Assembly: GCA_002786915.1 (NCBI GenBank)
Contig: PCUV01000092.1
Location: forward strand, 1-52,359
Source: Comamonadaceae bacterium CG12_big_fil_rev_8_21_14_0_65_59_15
Lineage (GTDB): Bacteria; Pseudomonadota; Gammaproteobacteria; Burkholderiales; Burkholderiaceae_C
Length of the DNA stretch: 52,359 nt
Direction of reading: 5' to 3'
Part shown: positions 28,459 through 35,852 of the stretch, one piece after another
Layout: every line of letters starts with the position of its first letter
Numbering within the stretch: position 1 is the stretch's first letter
Notes under the pieces: generated by a model
Seen by the model: the letters and a program-made list of their open reading frames with translations, nothing else
Databases searched by the model: none
What the model was told of the DNA's origin: nothing
Made by a program: the position numbers and the translations under genes

Positions 28459-29565
28459 TCAGTGCCTGAAGACCAGCCATACAAATGCAGCCAGCGACAT
28501 CACGGAGTAAATCAACCCTGGCAAAGCTGCCGTTAACCAGGGTTGCCAGTTCTGCAAGTTGCCCATGTAACCAAATACGTTGTTCAGCAAAAAGAAGCTG
28601 ATACCCGCCATGACACCGCCAAAAACGTAGGTGGGCAGTCCGCCGGAGCGAAAGTGAAAATAGGCAAAAGGCAACGCCAGCACCACCATCACCAGACAGC
28701 TCAAGGGATAAAAAACCTTTTTCCAGAATTCGATTTCGTAGCGCTGCGCCGCCTGCGCATTGCTTTGCAGATGACCAATGTATTGATAAAGATCCAGTGT
28801 ATTCATTCGCTCGGGCTTGAGTAACGCGGCAGACACCATCTCGGCAGAAATCCGGTTCGGCCAGCGCAGCCTGGGTGCTACCGCACGGTCAATCTGGGCC
28901 ACTTCACCACCACGCAAGGCAAATTCAGTGCGTTGCACATCGGCCAGCAACCAAGCGTCGTCATCCTGTAGCGTAGCAGAGTCGGCCTGTGTCATCGACG
29001 CCAGCAGTCCGCGGTTGTCGAACTCAAAAATCCGCACCCCGTGCAGCACGCCGTCAGAGGCCAGTTGCGCGACATTGACCGCATAGGTCCCGTAGGGCTG
29101 ACGCTCCTTGAGCCAGGCGCCGGTCTGCCCGATGGTGATACGGCCGGTGTAACGCGCCTTGAGCAGTTGTGCCGTGCGGTCAGCCACTGGCGAGACATAG
29201 TCACCAATGGCAAATGTCAAAACAACAAAGCCCAGCCCCAGAATCATCAGCGTGCGCAGCGCGCGCCAGGGACCCAGACCGCTGGTGCGCAAGATGGTGT
29301 ATTCCGAGCTTTGCGCCAGGCGCGCCATCACAAAAATGGTACCAATCAGCACCGCAATCGGCATCAGTTCGTACAGGTGGCTGGGTAGGGCCAGCGCTAC
29401 ATAAGCCAGGGCGTGGATCAACTTGTATCCGCTGGCCGCGTGTCGGCCCACACTTTGCACTTCTTCGACAAAATCAAAGAAAAAAAACAGCGACAGAAAA
29501 CCCAGCGTCACGAACCCGACAGCGCGCAGCACCTCACCGTGGATCAGGCGTCGGATCGTCTTCAT
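28459..29565 (-). CDS. lptG: LPS export permease LptG
   Basis: A 368-aa YjgP/YjgQ-family permease of the LptB2FGC transporter that extracts lipopolysaccharide from the inner membrane. Three N-terminal helices, a periplasmic beta-jellyroll domain (about 130-270), and three C-terminal helices. The ATG at 29565 overlaps the lptF stop (ATGA), which sets the start; the longer reading frame upstream is inside lptF. Confidence 0.93.
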   Translation of the reverse strand: MKTIRRLIHGEVLRAVGFVTLGFLSLFFFFDFVEEVQSVGRHAASGYKLIHALAYVALALPSHLYELMPIAVLIGTIFVMARLAQSSEYTILRTSGLGPWRALRTLMILGLGFVVLTFAIGDYVSPVADRTAQLLKARYTGRITIGQTGAWLKERQPYGTYAVNVAQLASDGVLHGVRIFEFDNRGLLASMTQADSATLQDDDAWLLADVQRTEFALRGGEVAQIDRAVAPRLRWPNRISAEMVSAALLKPERMNTLDLYQYIGHLQSNAQAAQRYEIEFWKKVFYPLSCLVMVVLALPFAYFHFRSGGLPTYVFGGVMAGISFFLLNNVFGYMGNLQNWQPWLTAALPGLIYSVMSLAAFVWLVFRH

Positions 29566-30680
29566 GGCTGTTCCATCACTACTGGTTTGCGAGCGGCCTT
29601 GCGCGCCAGCCAGCGCCCGACGGACCACTGGTTATGCGCCTTGGCCAGCCACAGCATGGCAACAAGAAATACACCACCATGCAAAAGCAGCATCAGCATG
29701 GCAAACGATACGTCGCCAGCGGCAATCCAGTTTTGCCCCAGATTCACCACATTGAAATACGCCACAAAGGTGAACATGGCAAACACCAGGTTGATACTTT
29801 TGTTCAGCCGTGGATTGACGTTGGAGACGACGATACCAATGATGACCAGATTGATGGCAGTCAGCACCAGGCCCAGGCGCCAGGACAGTTCACCGAGATG
29901 GAGGTTGTTCAGATCTTTCAGCAAAGCGGTTGTGGGCAGTGTGTTGACAGGTACGTAAGCTGTCAGGCTGCCAGCGTCCTCACTGACTTGGGTACCGTAC
30001 AACCCGAACTGGCTCAGTTTGAGGTCGGTGGTACCGATGACACGCTCCAGCCGCTGGCCATTGTTGAGCATCAGGAACTGCCCTTGCGGCAGACGCTCGA
30101 TGCGACCGCTGCGAGCTGATGTGACGGTTTCCTTGCCGCGTTCGGTGGTGGCAATGAACACGTTGGAGCCCGTTGTTTGACCCTCGGCGTTTTTTTCAAC
30201 AAAAAATACGCGCGAGCCGTCACTCGACTCCTGGAACTGGCCGGGCTCGATGCGATCCAGGTCGCCCCGGCGTTCATACTGGCTCTTAAGGGTTTCAATT
30301 TGCTGGTTGCTCCAGGGCAGCACCAGCAGCGCCAGCAGCGCCACCACGGCAAAAACAGGCCATGCGAAGCGCATCAATGGTTTGACCAAGGACGACGGTC
30401 CTTTACCGCTGCAAAACCAGATCACCATTTCGCTGTCGCGGTACATGCGCGACAGTGTGGAGATGACGGCGATGAACAGACTCAGGGCCAGCAGTGTCGG
30501 CATGTAGGCCAGCACCGTGTAACCCATGATCTGGGTCACGTCTGCCGGGTTGAAGTTGCCGCGCGAGGCCTGACCCAACGTGCGAATCAACGTCATCGTC
30601 ATGACCACGGTGACCAGCACCACCAGCACGGCACCAAAACTGCGTGCCAACTCGAGTCGCAAGGAAGAATGGAATAACAT
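29562..30680 (-). CDS. lptF: LPS export permease LptF
   Basis: A 372-aa partner of LptG, same six-helix plus jellyroll architecture. Start ATG at 30680 (MLFHSSLRLELARSF) matches the family N-terminus. The conserved WFCSGKG segment after helix 3 is the coupling helix region contacting LptB. It is divergently transcribed from pepA with only 32 bp between start codons, the usual arrangement in Gram-negatives. Confidence 0.94.
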   Translation of the reverse strand: MLFHSSLRLELARSFGAVLVVLVTVVMTMTLIRTLGQASRGNFNPADVTQIMGYTVLAYMPTLLALSLFIAVISTLSRMYRDSEMVIWFCSGKGPSSLVKPLMRFAWPVFAVVALLALLVLPWSNQQIETLKSQYERRGDLDRIEPGQFQESSDGSRVFFVEKNAEGQTTGSNVFIATTERGKETVTSARSGRIERLPQGQFLMLNNGQRLERVIGTTDLKLSQFGLYGTQVSEDAGSLTAYVPVNTLPTTALLKDLNNLHLGELSWRLGLVLTAINLVIIGIVVSNVNPRLNKSINLVFAMFTFVAYFNVVNLGQNWIAAGDVSFAMLMLLLHGGVFLVAMLWLAKAHNQWSVGRWLARKAARKPVVMEQP

Positions 30681-30712
30681 TGCCTGAAAAATGATCAACG
30701 AATTATCGACTT

Positions 30713-32161
30713 ATGAAATTTCAACTCCAACCTCTGAAGCTCCGTACTCTAATTGGCGAGAAAACCGACGTTTTGCTGGTCTTTGTGCCGAGCGATTTCA
30801 AACCCGCAGCAGATACGCTTTCGGGATGGATTGATAAGACGGTTCAAGACGGCGATTTTCAGGGCAAATTGGGTTCATTGCTGGAAATTTATCGTCCACA
30901 TGGTTTGCCATGCACACGCCTGATGTTGTTGTCGCTCGGGCAGGCGCTCGCGGCCGATATAAAAGAGAACCTGGGCACAGTCATGACCCGTCTAAAGGCG
31001 TGCAAGCCCGAGCAGATCACCTTGTGCTTTCTGACTTCGGTAACGCCTGTCATTTTGCGTACCGCCTTATCTGCGGTTTCCGACGCCAGTTATGTCTACA
31101 CCACTACAAAGACAAAAGCGCAAGCCAGTTCATTAAAAAGGGTGGATGTGTTCGCACCGCTGGATCAGTCGGTGCGCGATGCTTTTGATCAAGCTGTTGC
31201 GGCTATCAAGGGCGTTGAGTTGGCTCGGGAATGGGGCAATCGACCCGCCAACCACGCGACGCCGGCACAGTTGGCACAAGCGGCCAAGGCACTGGCCAAA
31301 CTTCCAAAAATCCGTTGCAAGGTGCTGGGGTCCAAAGAGGTGGTGGCGTTGGGCATGGGTGCGTTTGAAGCGGTGGCAAAGGGTTCCGATGAACCTTTGC
31401 GTTTTATTGAATTGCGCTACCAGGGGGGTGTCAAAAGCGATGCGCCCGTGGTGTTGATCGGCAAGGGCATCACATTTGACAGTGGCGGCATTTCCATCAA
31501 GCCTGCTGCGGAAATGGATGAAATGAAGTTTGACATGTGCGGCGCGGCCAGCGTGCTGGGCGTGTTCCATGCGCTGGGGCAATTGCGCCCCAAGATCAAT
31601 GTGATTGGTTTGATCCCTTCTTGCGAGAATTTGCCCAGCAGCCGGTCGGTCAAACCAGGTGATGTGGTGACCAGCATGAGCGGCCAGACCATTGAAGTGC
31701 TCAACACCGACGCCGAGGGCCGCTTGATTTTGTGTGACGCGCTGACCTACGCTGCGCGCTTCAATCCACGTGCAGTGGTGGACATTGCCACGCTCACCGG
31801 GGCTTGTGTCATTGCGTTGGGTGACGTGCGTAGCGGCTTGTTCAGCAACGACGAGACGCTGAGCGCAGCATTGAAACAAGCTGGAGACGCCGCTTTGGAT
31901 CCGTGCTGGCCGATGCCGCTGGACGACGACTATGCCCAGGGGCTCAAGACATCCTTTGCCGACGTCGCCAATGTGGCAGGGCGACCCGGCGGTGCCATTA
32001 CCGCCGCCAAGTTTTTGCAGCGCTTTGCGGGCCAATGGCCGTGGGCACATCTGGACATAGCCGGCACGGCCTGGAAAAGCGGTAAGGCCAAAGGTGCTAC
32101 CGGTCGGCCTGTGGGGTTGCTGGTAGCGTACCTGATGACCCTGGCGGATGCGCGCGCATGA
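30713..32161 (+). CDS. pepA: Leucyl aminopeptidase (M17)
   Basis: A 482-aa cytosolic di-metal aminopeptidase. The C-terminal catalytic domain shows VLIGKGITFDSGGISIKPA (Lys and Asp ligands), MKFDMCGAASVLG, and the signature NTDAEGRLILCDALTYA (Asp, Glu, Arg). PepA may also act as a DNA-binding protein in Xer recombination in some bacteria. Its stop overlaps the holC start (ATGA). Confidence 0.96.
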   Translation: MKFQLQPLKLRTLIGEKTDVLLVFVPSDFKPAADTLSGWIDKTVQDGDFQGKLGSLLEIYRPHGLPCTRLMLLSLGQALAADIKENLGTVMTRLKACKPEQITLCFLTSVTPVILRTALSAVSDASYVYTTTKTKAQASSLKRVDVFAPLDQSVRDAFDQAVAAIKGVELAREWGNRPANHATPAQLAQAAKALAKLPKIRCKVLGSKEVVALGMGAFEAVAKGSDEPLRFIELRYQGGVKSDAPVVLIGKGITFDSGGISIKPAAEMDEMKFDMCGAASVLGVFHALGQLRPKINVIGLIPSCENLPSSRSVKPGDVVTSMSGQTIEVLNTDAEGRLILCDALTYAARFNPRAVVDIATLTGACVIALGDVRSGLFSNDETLSAALKQAGDAALDPCWPMPLDDDYAQGLKTSFADVANVAGRPGGAITAAKFLQRFAGQWPWAHLDIAGTAWKSGKAKGATGRPVGLLVAYLMTLADARA

Positions 32162-32595
32162 GCACCGTCGCCTTTCATTTCAATGTCAGCGATCGCTTTG
32201 ATTACGTAGGCCGATTGGCACGCAAGGCGCAGGCTACAGGCACCCGCGCGGTACTGGTAGCCGACGCCGACGTGTTGGAACGTATTGATCGGGACCTGTG
32301 GTGTGCCTCCAGCACCGATTTTCTGCCGCACTGCTGGGCAACGGCTGCGACCGGCATGCAGGTACGCTCGCCGCTGGTTTTAACGTCCAGGCTAGAGCCC
32401 ACACTCCAGGGCATCGTGCTGGTGAACCTGTCAGCAACAGTACCTGAAGGTTACGAGAGATTTGATCGGGTCATCGAGGTTGTCGGCTTGGAAGAACAAG
32501 AACGCAGTGCGGCGCGCCAGCGGTGGCGGCACTACGCTGCGGCCGGGTTGCCGTTGACGCGCTTTGATGCGCAGAACCGTGGGGTTTCGAAATGA
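32158..32595 (+). CDS. holC: DNA polymerase III chi subunit
   Basis: A 145-aa chi subunit linking the clamp loader to single-stranded DNA binding protein. The family opening VAFHFNVSDRFDYVGRLARKAQATGTRAVLVAD is clear, as is FLPHCWA in the middle. The pepA-holC order with 4-bp overlap is conserved in Proteobacteria. Confidence 0.92.
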   Translation: MSTVAFHFNVSDRFDYVGRLARKAQATGTRAVLVADADVLERIDRDLWCASSTDFLPHCWATAATGMQVRSPLVLTSRLEPTLQGIVLVNLSATVPEGYERFDRVIEVVGLEEQERSAARQRWRHYAAAGLPLTRFDAQNRGVSK

Positions 32596-32927
32596 CGGCG
32601 TCCAACCACGTACCGCGATTCATTCCAACGCTGACTGAGGTTGTCGATCCGGCCTCACTTCAAAATGTGGTCGATCGCCCTCAATCCGATCTACAGGCGT
32701 TGGTGCAGCAGGTTCAACGCGATTTGCAACCGATGTTGGAGCGTCGTTTGCAAGAGGAGTTTGAGCAATTTCAACGCACCGTGCTGGTAGAGCAATGGCA
32801 TGCGATGCGGAAGCGATTGCAGCAGGACCTGGACGATATGGTGCGCCAGGCGATTGCCCATGGCGTGACATCCGCTGACAGCGGCGATGGGACTACGATC
32901 ACTTCTAGGGTTTCTACTGATTCTTAA
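32592..32927 (+). CDS. Conserved hypothetical protein downstream of holC
   Basis: A 111-aa, largely helical protein. Residues about 30-92 form an amphipathic, possibly coiled-coil stretch rich in Gln, Leu and Arg (LQALVQQVQRDLQPMLERRLQEEFEQF). It overlaps the holC stop by 4 bp and so is translated with it. I do not recognise a named family. Confidence 0.75.
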   Translation: MTASNHVPRFIPTLTEVVDPASLQNVVDRPQSDLQALVQQVQRDLQPMLERRLQEEFEQFQRTVLVEQWHAMRKRLQQDLDDMVRQAIAHGVTSADSGDGTTITSRVSTDS

Positions 32928-33020
32928 GCAACCCAATGGCTCGATTTGGCCTGAATTTTGCTGTATCGTTCGGGGCGCTGAATCCTTTCGATTCACAACC
33001 TTTCTTAACTTGGAGTTTCT

Positions 33021-34151
33021 ATGCAAATGAAATTGAAATTGACGGTAGTTACTGCTGTTGCAGCGGTCACGGGTATGGCCATGGCGCAAGACGCAGTGGT
33101 CAAGATCGGGCACGTTGCGCCCATGTCTGGCTCGCAAGCCCACTATGGCAAGGACAATGAAAACGGCGTGCGCATGGCCATTGAGGACCTCAATGCCCAG
33201 AAAATCAAGATCGGCGGCAAGACCATCAAGTTTGAAATTGCGGCCGAAGATGATGCAGCCGATCCAAAACAGGGCACCGCTGTTGCACAAAAACTGTGCG
33301 ACGCCAAGGTTGCTGGGGTGGTCGGTCACCTGAACTCGGGTACCACGATCCCTGCTTCCAAGATTTACAACAACTGCGGTATCCCGATGGTGACAGGCGC
33401 CGCTACCAACCCCAACCTGACCAAACCGGGCTACAAAACGACTTACCGCATCATTGCCAATGACTTGTCACTGGGTGCCGGGCTGGCAGCATACGCGGCG
33501 GATACCTTGAAATTGAAAAAAGTTGCGGTCATCGACGACCGGACTGCTTATGGCCAAGGTGTGGCTGAAGTATTTGCCAAAATTGCCAAGACCAAAGGCA
33601 TGGAAGTGGTTGACCAGCAGTTCACGACGGACAAAGCGACAGACTTCATGGCTATTCTGACCGCCATCAAGGCCAAGAAACCTGATGCCATTTTTTACGG
33701 TGGCATGGATGCGCAAGCCGGTTCCATGTTGCGTCAGATGGATCAGTTGGGTCTGTCTGGCGTGAAATATTTTGGCGGCGATGGCATTTGCACCCCTGAA
33801 ATCATCAAGATTGCTGCCGGCGCTAAGAGTCTGGACAACGTGATCTGCGCCGAGGGTGGTGCCACTTTGGCCAAAATGCCTGGCGGAGTGGCATGGAGAG
33901 CGCGCTACGACGCCAAGTTTCCTGGCCAGTTCCAGATTTACAGCCCGTACACCTATGACGCAACCTTTGTGCTGGTGGATGCTATGAAGCGTGCGAATTC
34001 TACCGATCCCAAGAAGTATTTGCCGATGATTGCGTCCACCGATCTGAAAGGGGTGACCGCAAATATCAAGTTTGAGTCCACCGGTGAAATGAAGAATCCG
34101 GCGATGACCCTGTCCACCTACAAGGATGGCAAGAAAGCTGCTTTGAACTAA
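33021..34151 (+). CDS. Periplasmic branched-chain amino acid-type binding protein
   Basis: A 376-aa substrate-binding protein of the LivK/LivJ (peripla_BP_6) class. Signal peptide of about 21 residues (MQMKLKLTVVTAVAAVTGMAMA) with an Ala-x-Ala-type cleavage site, then VVKIGHVAPMSGSQAHYGKDNENG, typical of the family. A Shine-Dalgarno GGAG precedes the ATG. No permease or ATPase genes follow, so it may serve a transporter encoded elsewhere. Confidence 0.92.
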   Translation: MQMKLKLTVVTAVAAVTGMAMAQDAVVKIGHVAPMSGSQAHYGKDNENGVRMAIEDLNAQKIKIGGKTIKFEIAAEDDAADPKQGTAVAQKLCDAKVAGVVGHLNSGTTIPASKIYNNCGIPMVTGAATNPNLTKPGYKTTYRIIANDLSLGAGLAAYAADTLKLKKVAVIDDRTAYGQGVAEVFAKIAKTKGMEVVDQQFTTDKATDFMAILTAIKAKKPDAIFYGGMDAQAGSMLRQMDQLGLSGVKYFGGDGICTPEIIKIAAGAKSLDNVICAEGGATLAKMPGGVAWRARYDAKFPGQFQIYSPYTYDATFVLVDAMKRANSTDPKKYLPMIASTDLKGVTANIKFESTGEMKNPAMTLSTYKDGKKAALN

Positions 34152-34194
34152 CTGGCATGAATGCAAGCCGACGCCCCGGATGATGAAAGCCTGT

Positions 34195-34300
34195 CGTCAT
34201 TGCGCGGCCGCAGGCCGCAGCAATCCATGGATTCAGAAGGCATGGATTGCTTCACTGCCCGCCACGCTTCGCTCGCGGCTAAAGGTTAAACGCAATGACG
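34195..34300. repeat. 106-bp nested palindromic repeat (MITE/REP-like)
   Basis: Outer inverted repeats CGTCATTGCG and CGCAATGACG bound the unit. Inside, GCAATCCATG and CATGGATTGC form a second perfect 10-bp pair, followed by a CGCTTCGCTCGC segment. This is the structure of the dispersed CGTCATTGCG...GCAATCCATGG repeats common in bacterial genomes. It lies just after the binding-protein gene and could fold into a transcript-end hairpin. Confidence 0.75.
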
Positions 34301-34362
34301 GGCAAATTTCAAACATCGGTGGCGTTCTTTCACGTTAATTCAACTCGGTTAGCTGCCGCAAG

Positions 34363-34386
34363 AGCCGCCTTCGGGCGGCTTTTTTT
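34363..34386 (+). terminator. Rho-independent terminator before tRNA-Ser
   Basis: GC-rich stem AGCCGCC/GGCGGCT with a short TTCG loop, followed by a run of T (through 34386). It separates the upstream transcription unit from the tRNA gene. Confidence 0.85.
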
Positions 34387-34435
34387 CGACTGATGATCGG
34401 CCCACTCGGCCTGCTCCGCTAGAATGCGCGGCTTC

Positions 34436-34525
34436 GGAGCGGTGGATGAGTGGTTTAAGTCACACGCCTGGAAAGCGTGCGGGGAGTCAAATCCCCCGGG
34501 GGTTCGAATCCCCCCTGCTCCGCCA
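34436..34525 (+). tRNA. tRNA-Ser (GGA anticodon)
   Basis: A 90-nt class II tRNA. Acceptor stem GGAGCGG pairs with CTGCTCC, discriminator G, encoded CCA. Anticodon stem CACGC/GCGTG encloses the loop CTGGAAA with anticodon GGA. The long variable arm (about 34480-34500, GGGGAG...CCCC) is typical of tRNA-Ser, and the TPsiC arm is GGGGGTTCGAATCCCCC. Its 3' end is a common integration target, and the mobile element begins immediately after it. Confidence 0.96.
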
Positions 34526-34540
34526 GATAGTTTAGAAAAT

Positions 34541-34573
34541 CCCTTGTAAATCAATGACTTACAGGGTATTTTT
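34541..34573 (+). terminator. tRNA-Ser terminator/attachment-region hairpin
   Basis: Arms CCCTTGTAA and TTACAGGG (one bulged base) are followed by a T-rich run, so it can terminate the tRNA transcript. It immediately follows the CCA end, where tyrosine integrases usually crossover. Confidence 0.65.
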
Positions 34574-34638
34574 TTCGTCTATGCACTTTGCAGTGCGATT
34601 TTCCATGAAGGCAAAATCTCACTTTTTTTACTGAAATT

Positions 34639-34713
34639 GTGCCGGAAGTGTGCCCGTTTTGTGCCGGAAATGTGCCTGGCACTTGCCGTTCTAGTGTGCC
34701 CGTTTTGTGCCGG
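34639..34713. promoter_or_regulatory. Phased TGTGCC array, candidate integrase arm-type sites
   Basis: TGTGCC begins at 34639, 34649, 34660, 34671, 34695 and 34706, giving steps of 10, 11, 11, 24 and 11 bp. The 20-mer GTGTGCCCGTTTTGTGCCGG is repeated exactly at 34648 and 34694. Position just inside the element end and helical phasing fit arm-type binding sites for a tyrosine integrase. This is inference; the integrase is not in the window. Confidence 0.6.
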
Positions 34714-34892
34714 TAGCCCCAAGAAGCGATTTCTGAGTGAAATTTAGCTTTTATGTGTGCTCAAGCCAAAGATTTTCGGCGATGCCTTCAGCCCGCGCTC
34801 TATTCTTCGAACCAAGCCAATCGTGCAAAGCGCCCAGATTGTCTTGTCCCATTCGGGTAACGATCGCTATCGCAACATCCACACGCAGCCCG

Positions 34893-35022
34893 GATTCAAC
34901 TCATTGGGGATGTCATTCGACAACCCCAGCCGTGGGGCTAACCCCTGGACGACGCTCAAACGGACTGCCAGAAAAAAGTCGCTCCGCTTTGTTCGCCTTG
35001 TCAGTCCGTTTCAGCCCAGCAG
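34893..35022. repeat. 130-bp direct repeat, copy A
   Basis: It matches copy B (35184-35313) at 123 of 130 positions. It contains the inverted repeat AAACGGACTG/CAGTCCGTTT around an inner AAAG...CTTT stem, and an upstream CCCCAG...CTGG pair. It therefore can form one long cruciform or hairpin. It lies between the candidate att sites and mobC. Confidence 0.9.
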
Positions 35023-35183
35023 AAAGGTTCAGTCTCGTGTCCGGATAGCCACGCAAGTTTCGCAATCTTGGTCAATTCGAAAAAATTCTTTGTGAATTGC
35101 CCGAAACCCAGCCAAGCTTGCAAGGCACCCGGTTTGCCTAATGCCACCCCGACAACGATCGTTGTCGCAATATCCGAAAGGAT

Positions 35184-35313
35184 GATTCAACTCATTGGGG
35201 ATGTCATTCGACAACCCCAGCCGTGAGGCTAACCCCTGGGCGACGCTCAAACGGACTGTCAAAACAAAGTCGCTCCGCTTTGTTTGCCTTGTCAGTCCGT
35301 TTCAGCCCAACAG
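35184..35313. repeat. 130-bp direct repeat, copy B
   Basis: Second copy, exactly 291 bp after copy A. The inner stem is stronger here (ACAAAG...CTTTGT), and the outer AAACGGACTG/CAGTCCGTTT arms are intact in both. A related short block, CGATCG-(C/T)(T/A)-TCGCAA, precedes each copy at about 34861 and 35157. Confidence 0.9.
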
Positions 35314-35364
35314 CCAAACTCACCACAGGCGCGCGCGTCCATACTTGCGACGCACCCGTATTGG

Positions 35365-35387
35365 CTATCCGCCGTCGTGGCGGATAG
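35365..35387. promoter_or_regulatory. Palindrome upstream of mobC, possible oriT or operator
   Basis: Perfect inverted repeat CTATCCGCC-gtcgt-GGCGGATAG, 121 bp upstream of mobC. There is no T-run after it, so it is unlikely to be a terminator. In MOBP systems oriT usually lies just upstream of the mobC/relaxase genes and contains such a palindrome beside the nic site. I could not find a clear IncP-like nic sequence, so the assignment is tentative. Confidence 0.5.
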
Positions 35388-35403
35388 TCGATTGGAGATG
35401 CAA

Positions 35404-35505
35404 ATGAAAAGAATGTCCGGCGTGGTACTGTCAATCAGCCTGTCTACCGTCGTCGTGGCGACACGGCGCGCACAACGCGGTGAACTGTCGATTAATCTTT
35501 TTTGA
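35404..35505 (+). CDS. Possible 33-aa hydrophobic peptide before mobC
   Basis: ATG at 35404 is preceded by GGAGA at a suitable distance, and the frame ends 2 bp before the mobC start. The peptide has a hydrophobic stretch (VVLSISLSTVVVA) and a basic tail. It may instead be part of the oriT region with a chance ORF. Confidence 0.3.
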   Translation: MKRMSGVVLSISLSTVVVATRRAQRGELSINLF

Positions 35506-35507
35506 TC

Positions 35508-35852
35508 ATGCCGCGTTCAACGTTTTTGAAACTCAGGGTTTCGCCCGATGAAGCAGACCGCTTCAACGCGCGTGCAGCAGCGCTGGGCGTCAGTGTGTCG
35601 CAGATGATCCGCGACACCACCTTGCATGGCGCAGTTTATATCACCGTTGACAGAGCTCAGGCTGGCTACGAATTTCGTCGTCTGGGTGCCATGCTCAAGC
35701 ACCTGTACCCGGCCAGAGATATCCGCTGGACGGCAGAAGACCGAAAAAAATGGTGGGCATTGATCCATGAGCTGCGTGAGCGCGCTGACACGCTGGAAGC
35801 AACCGCCTCAGGTGGCAAGGACAGGGCAGCCGGAAGGGTCCATGCTGGCTAA
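35508..35852 (+). CDS. MobC-like relaxosome accessory protein
   Basis: A 114-aa basic protein. An N-terminal ribbon-helix-helix-like segment (FLKLRVSPDEADRFNARAAALGVSVSQMIRDTTL) should bind oriT; the rest is helical. Such proteins help load the relaxase. ATG 35508 is preferred over the weak TTG at 35502. It overlaps the relaxase gene by 11 bp, implying translational coupling. Confidence 0.8.
   Translation: MPRSTFLKLRVSPDEADRFNARAAALGVSVSQMIRDTTLHGAVYITVDRAQAGYEFRRLGAMLKHLYPARDIRWTAEDRKKWWALIHELRERADTLEATASGGKDRAAGRVHAG

Larger units (their letters stand above)
34526..35403. other. Non-coding left end of the element
   Basis: About 880 bp with no convincing gene. It holds the tRNA-terminator hairpin, the TGTGCC array, two 130-bp direct repeats and a 9-bp-arm palindrome at 35365-35387, all listed separately. 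Its reading frames are short and disagree between the two repeat copies. Confidence 0.6.

Noticed and set aside
34757..35407. Several 70-112-codon frames across the 130-bp repeats
   Set aside because: Frames differ between the two repeat copies, lack ribosome sites, and are explained by the palindromic DNA.
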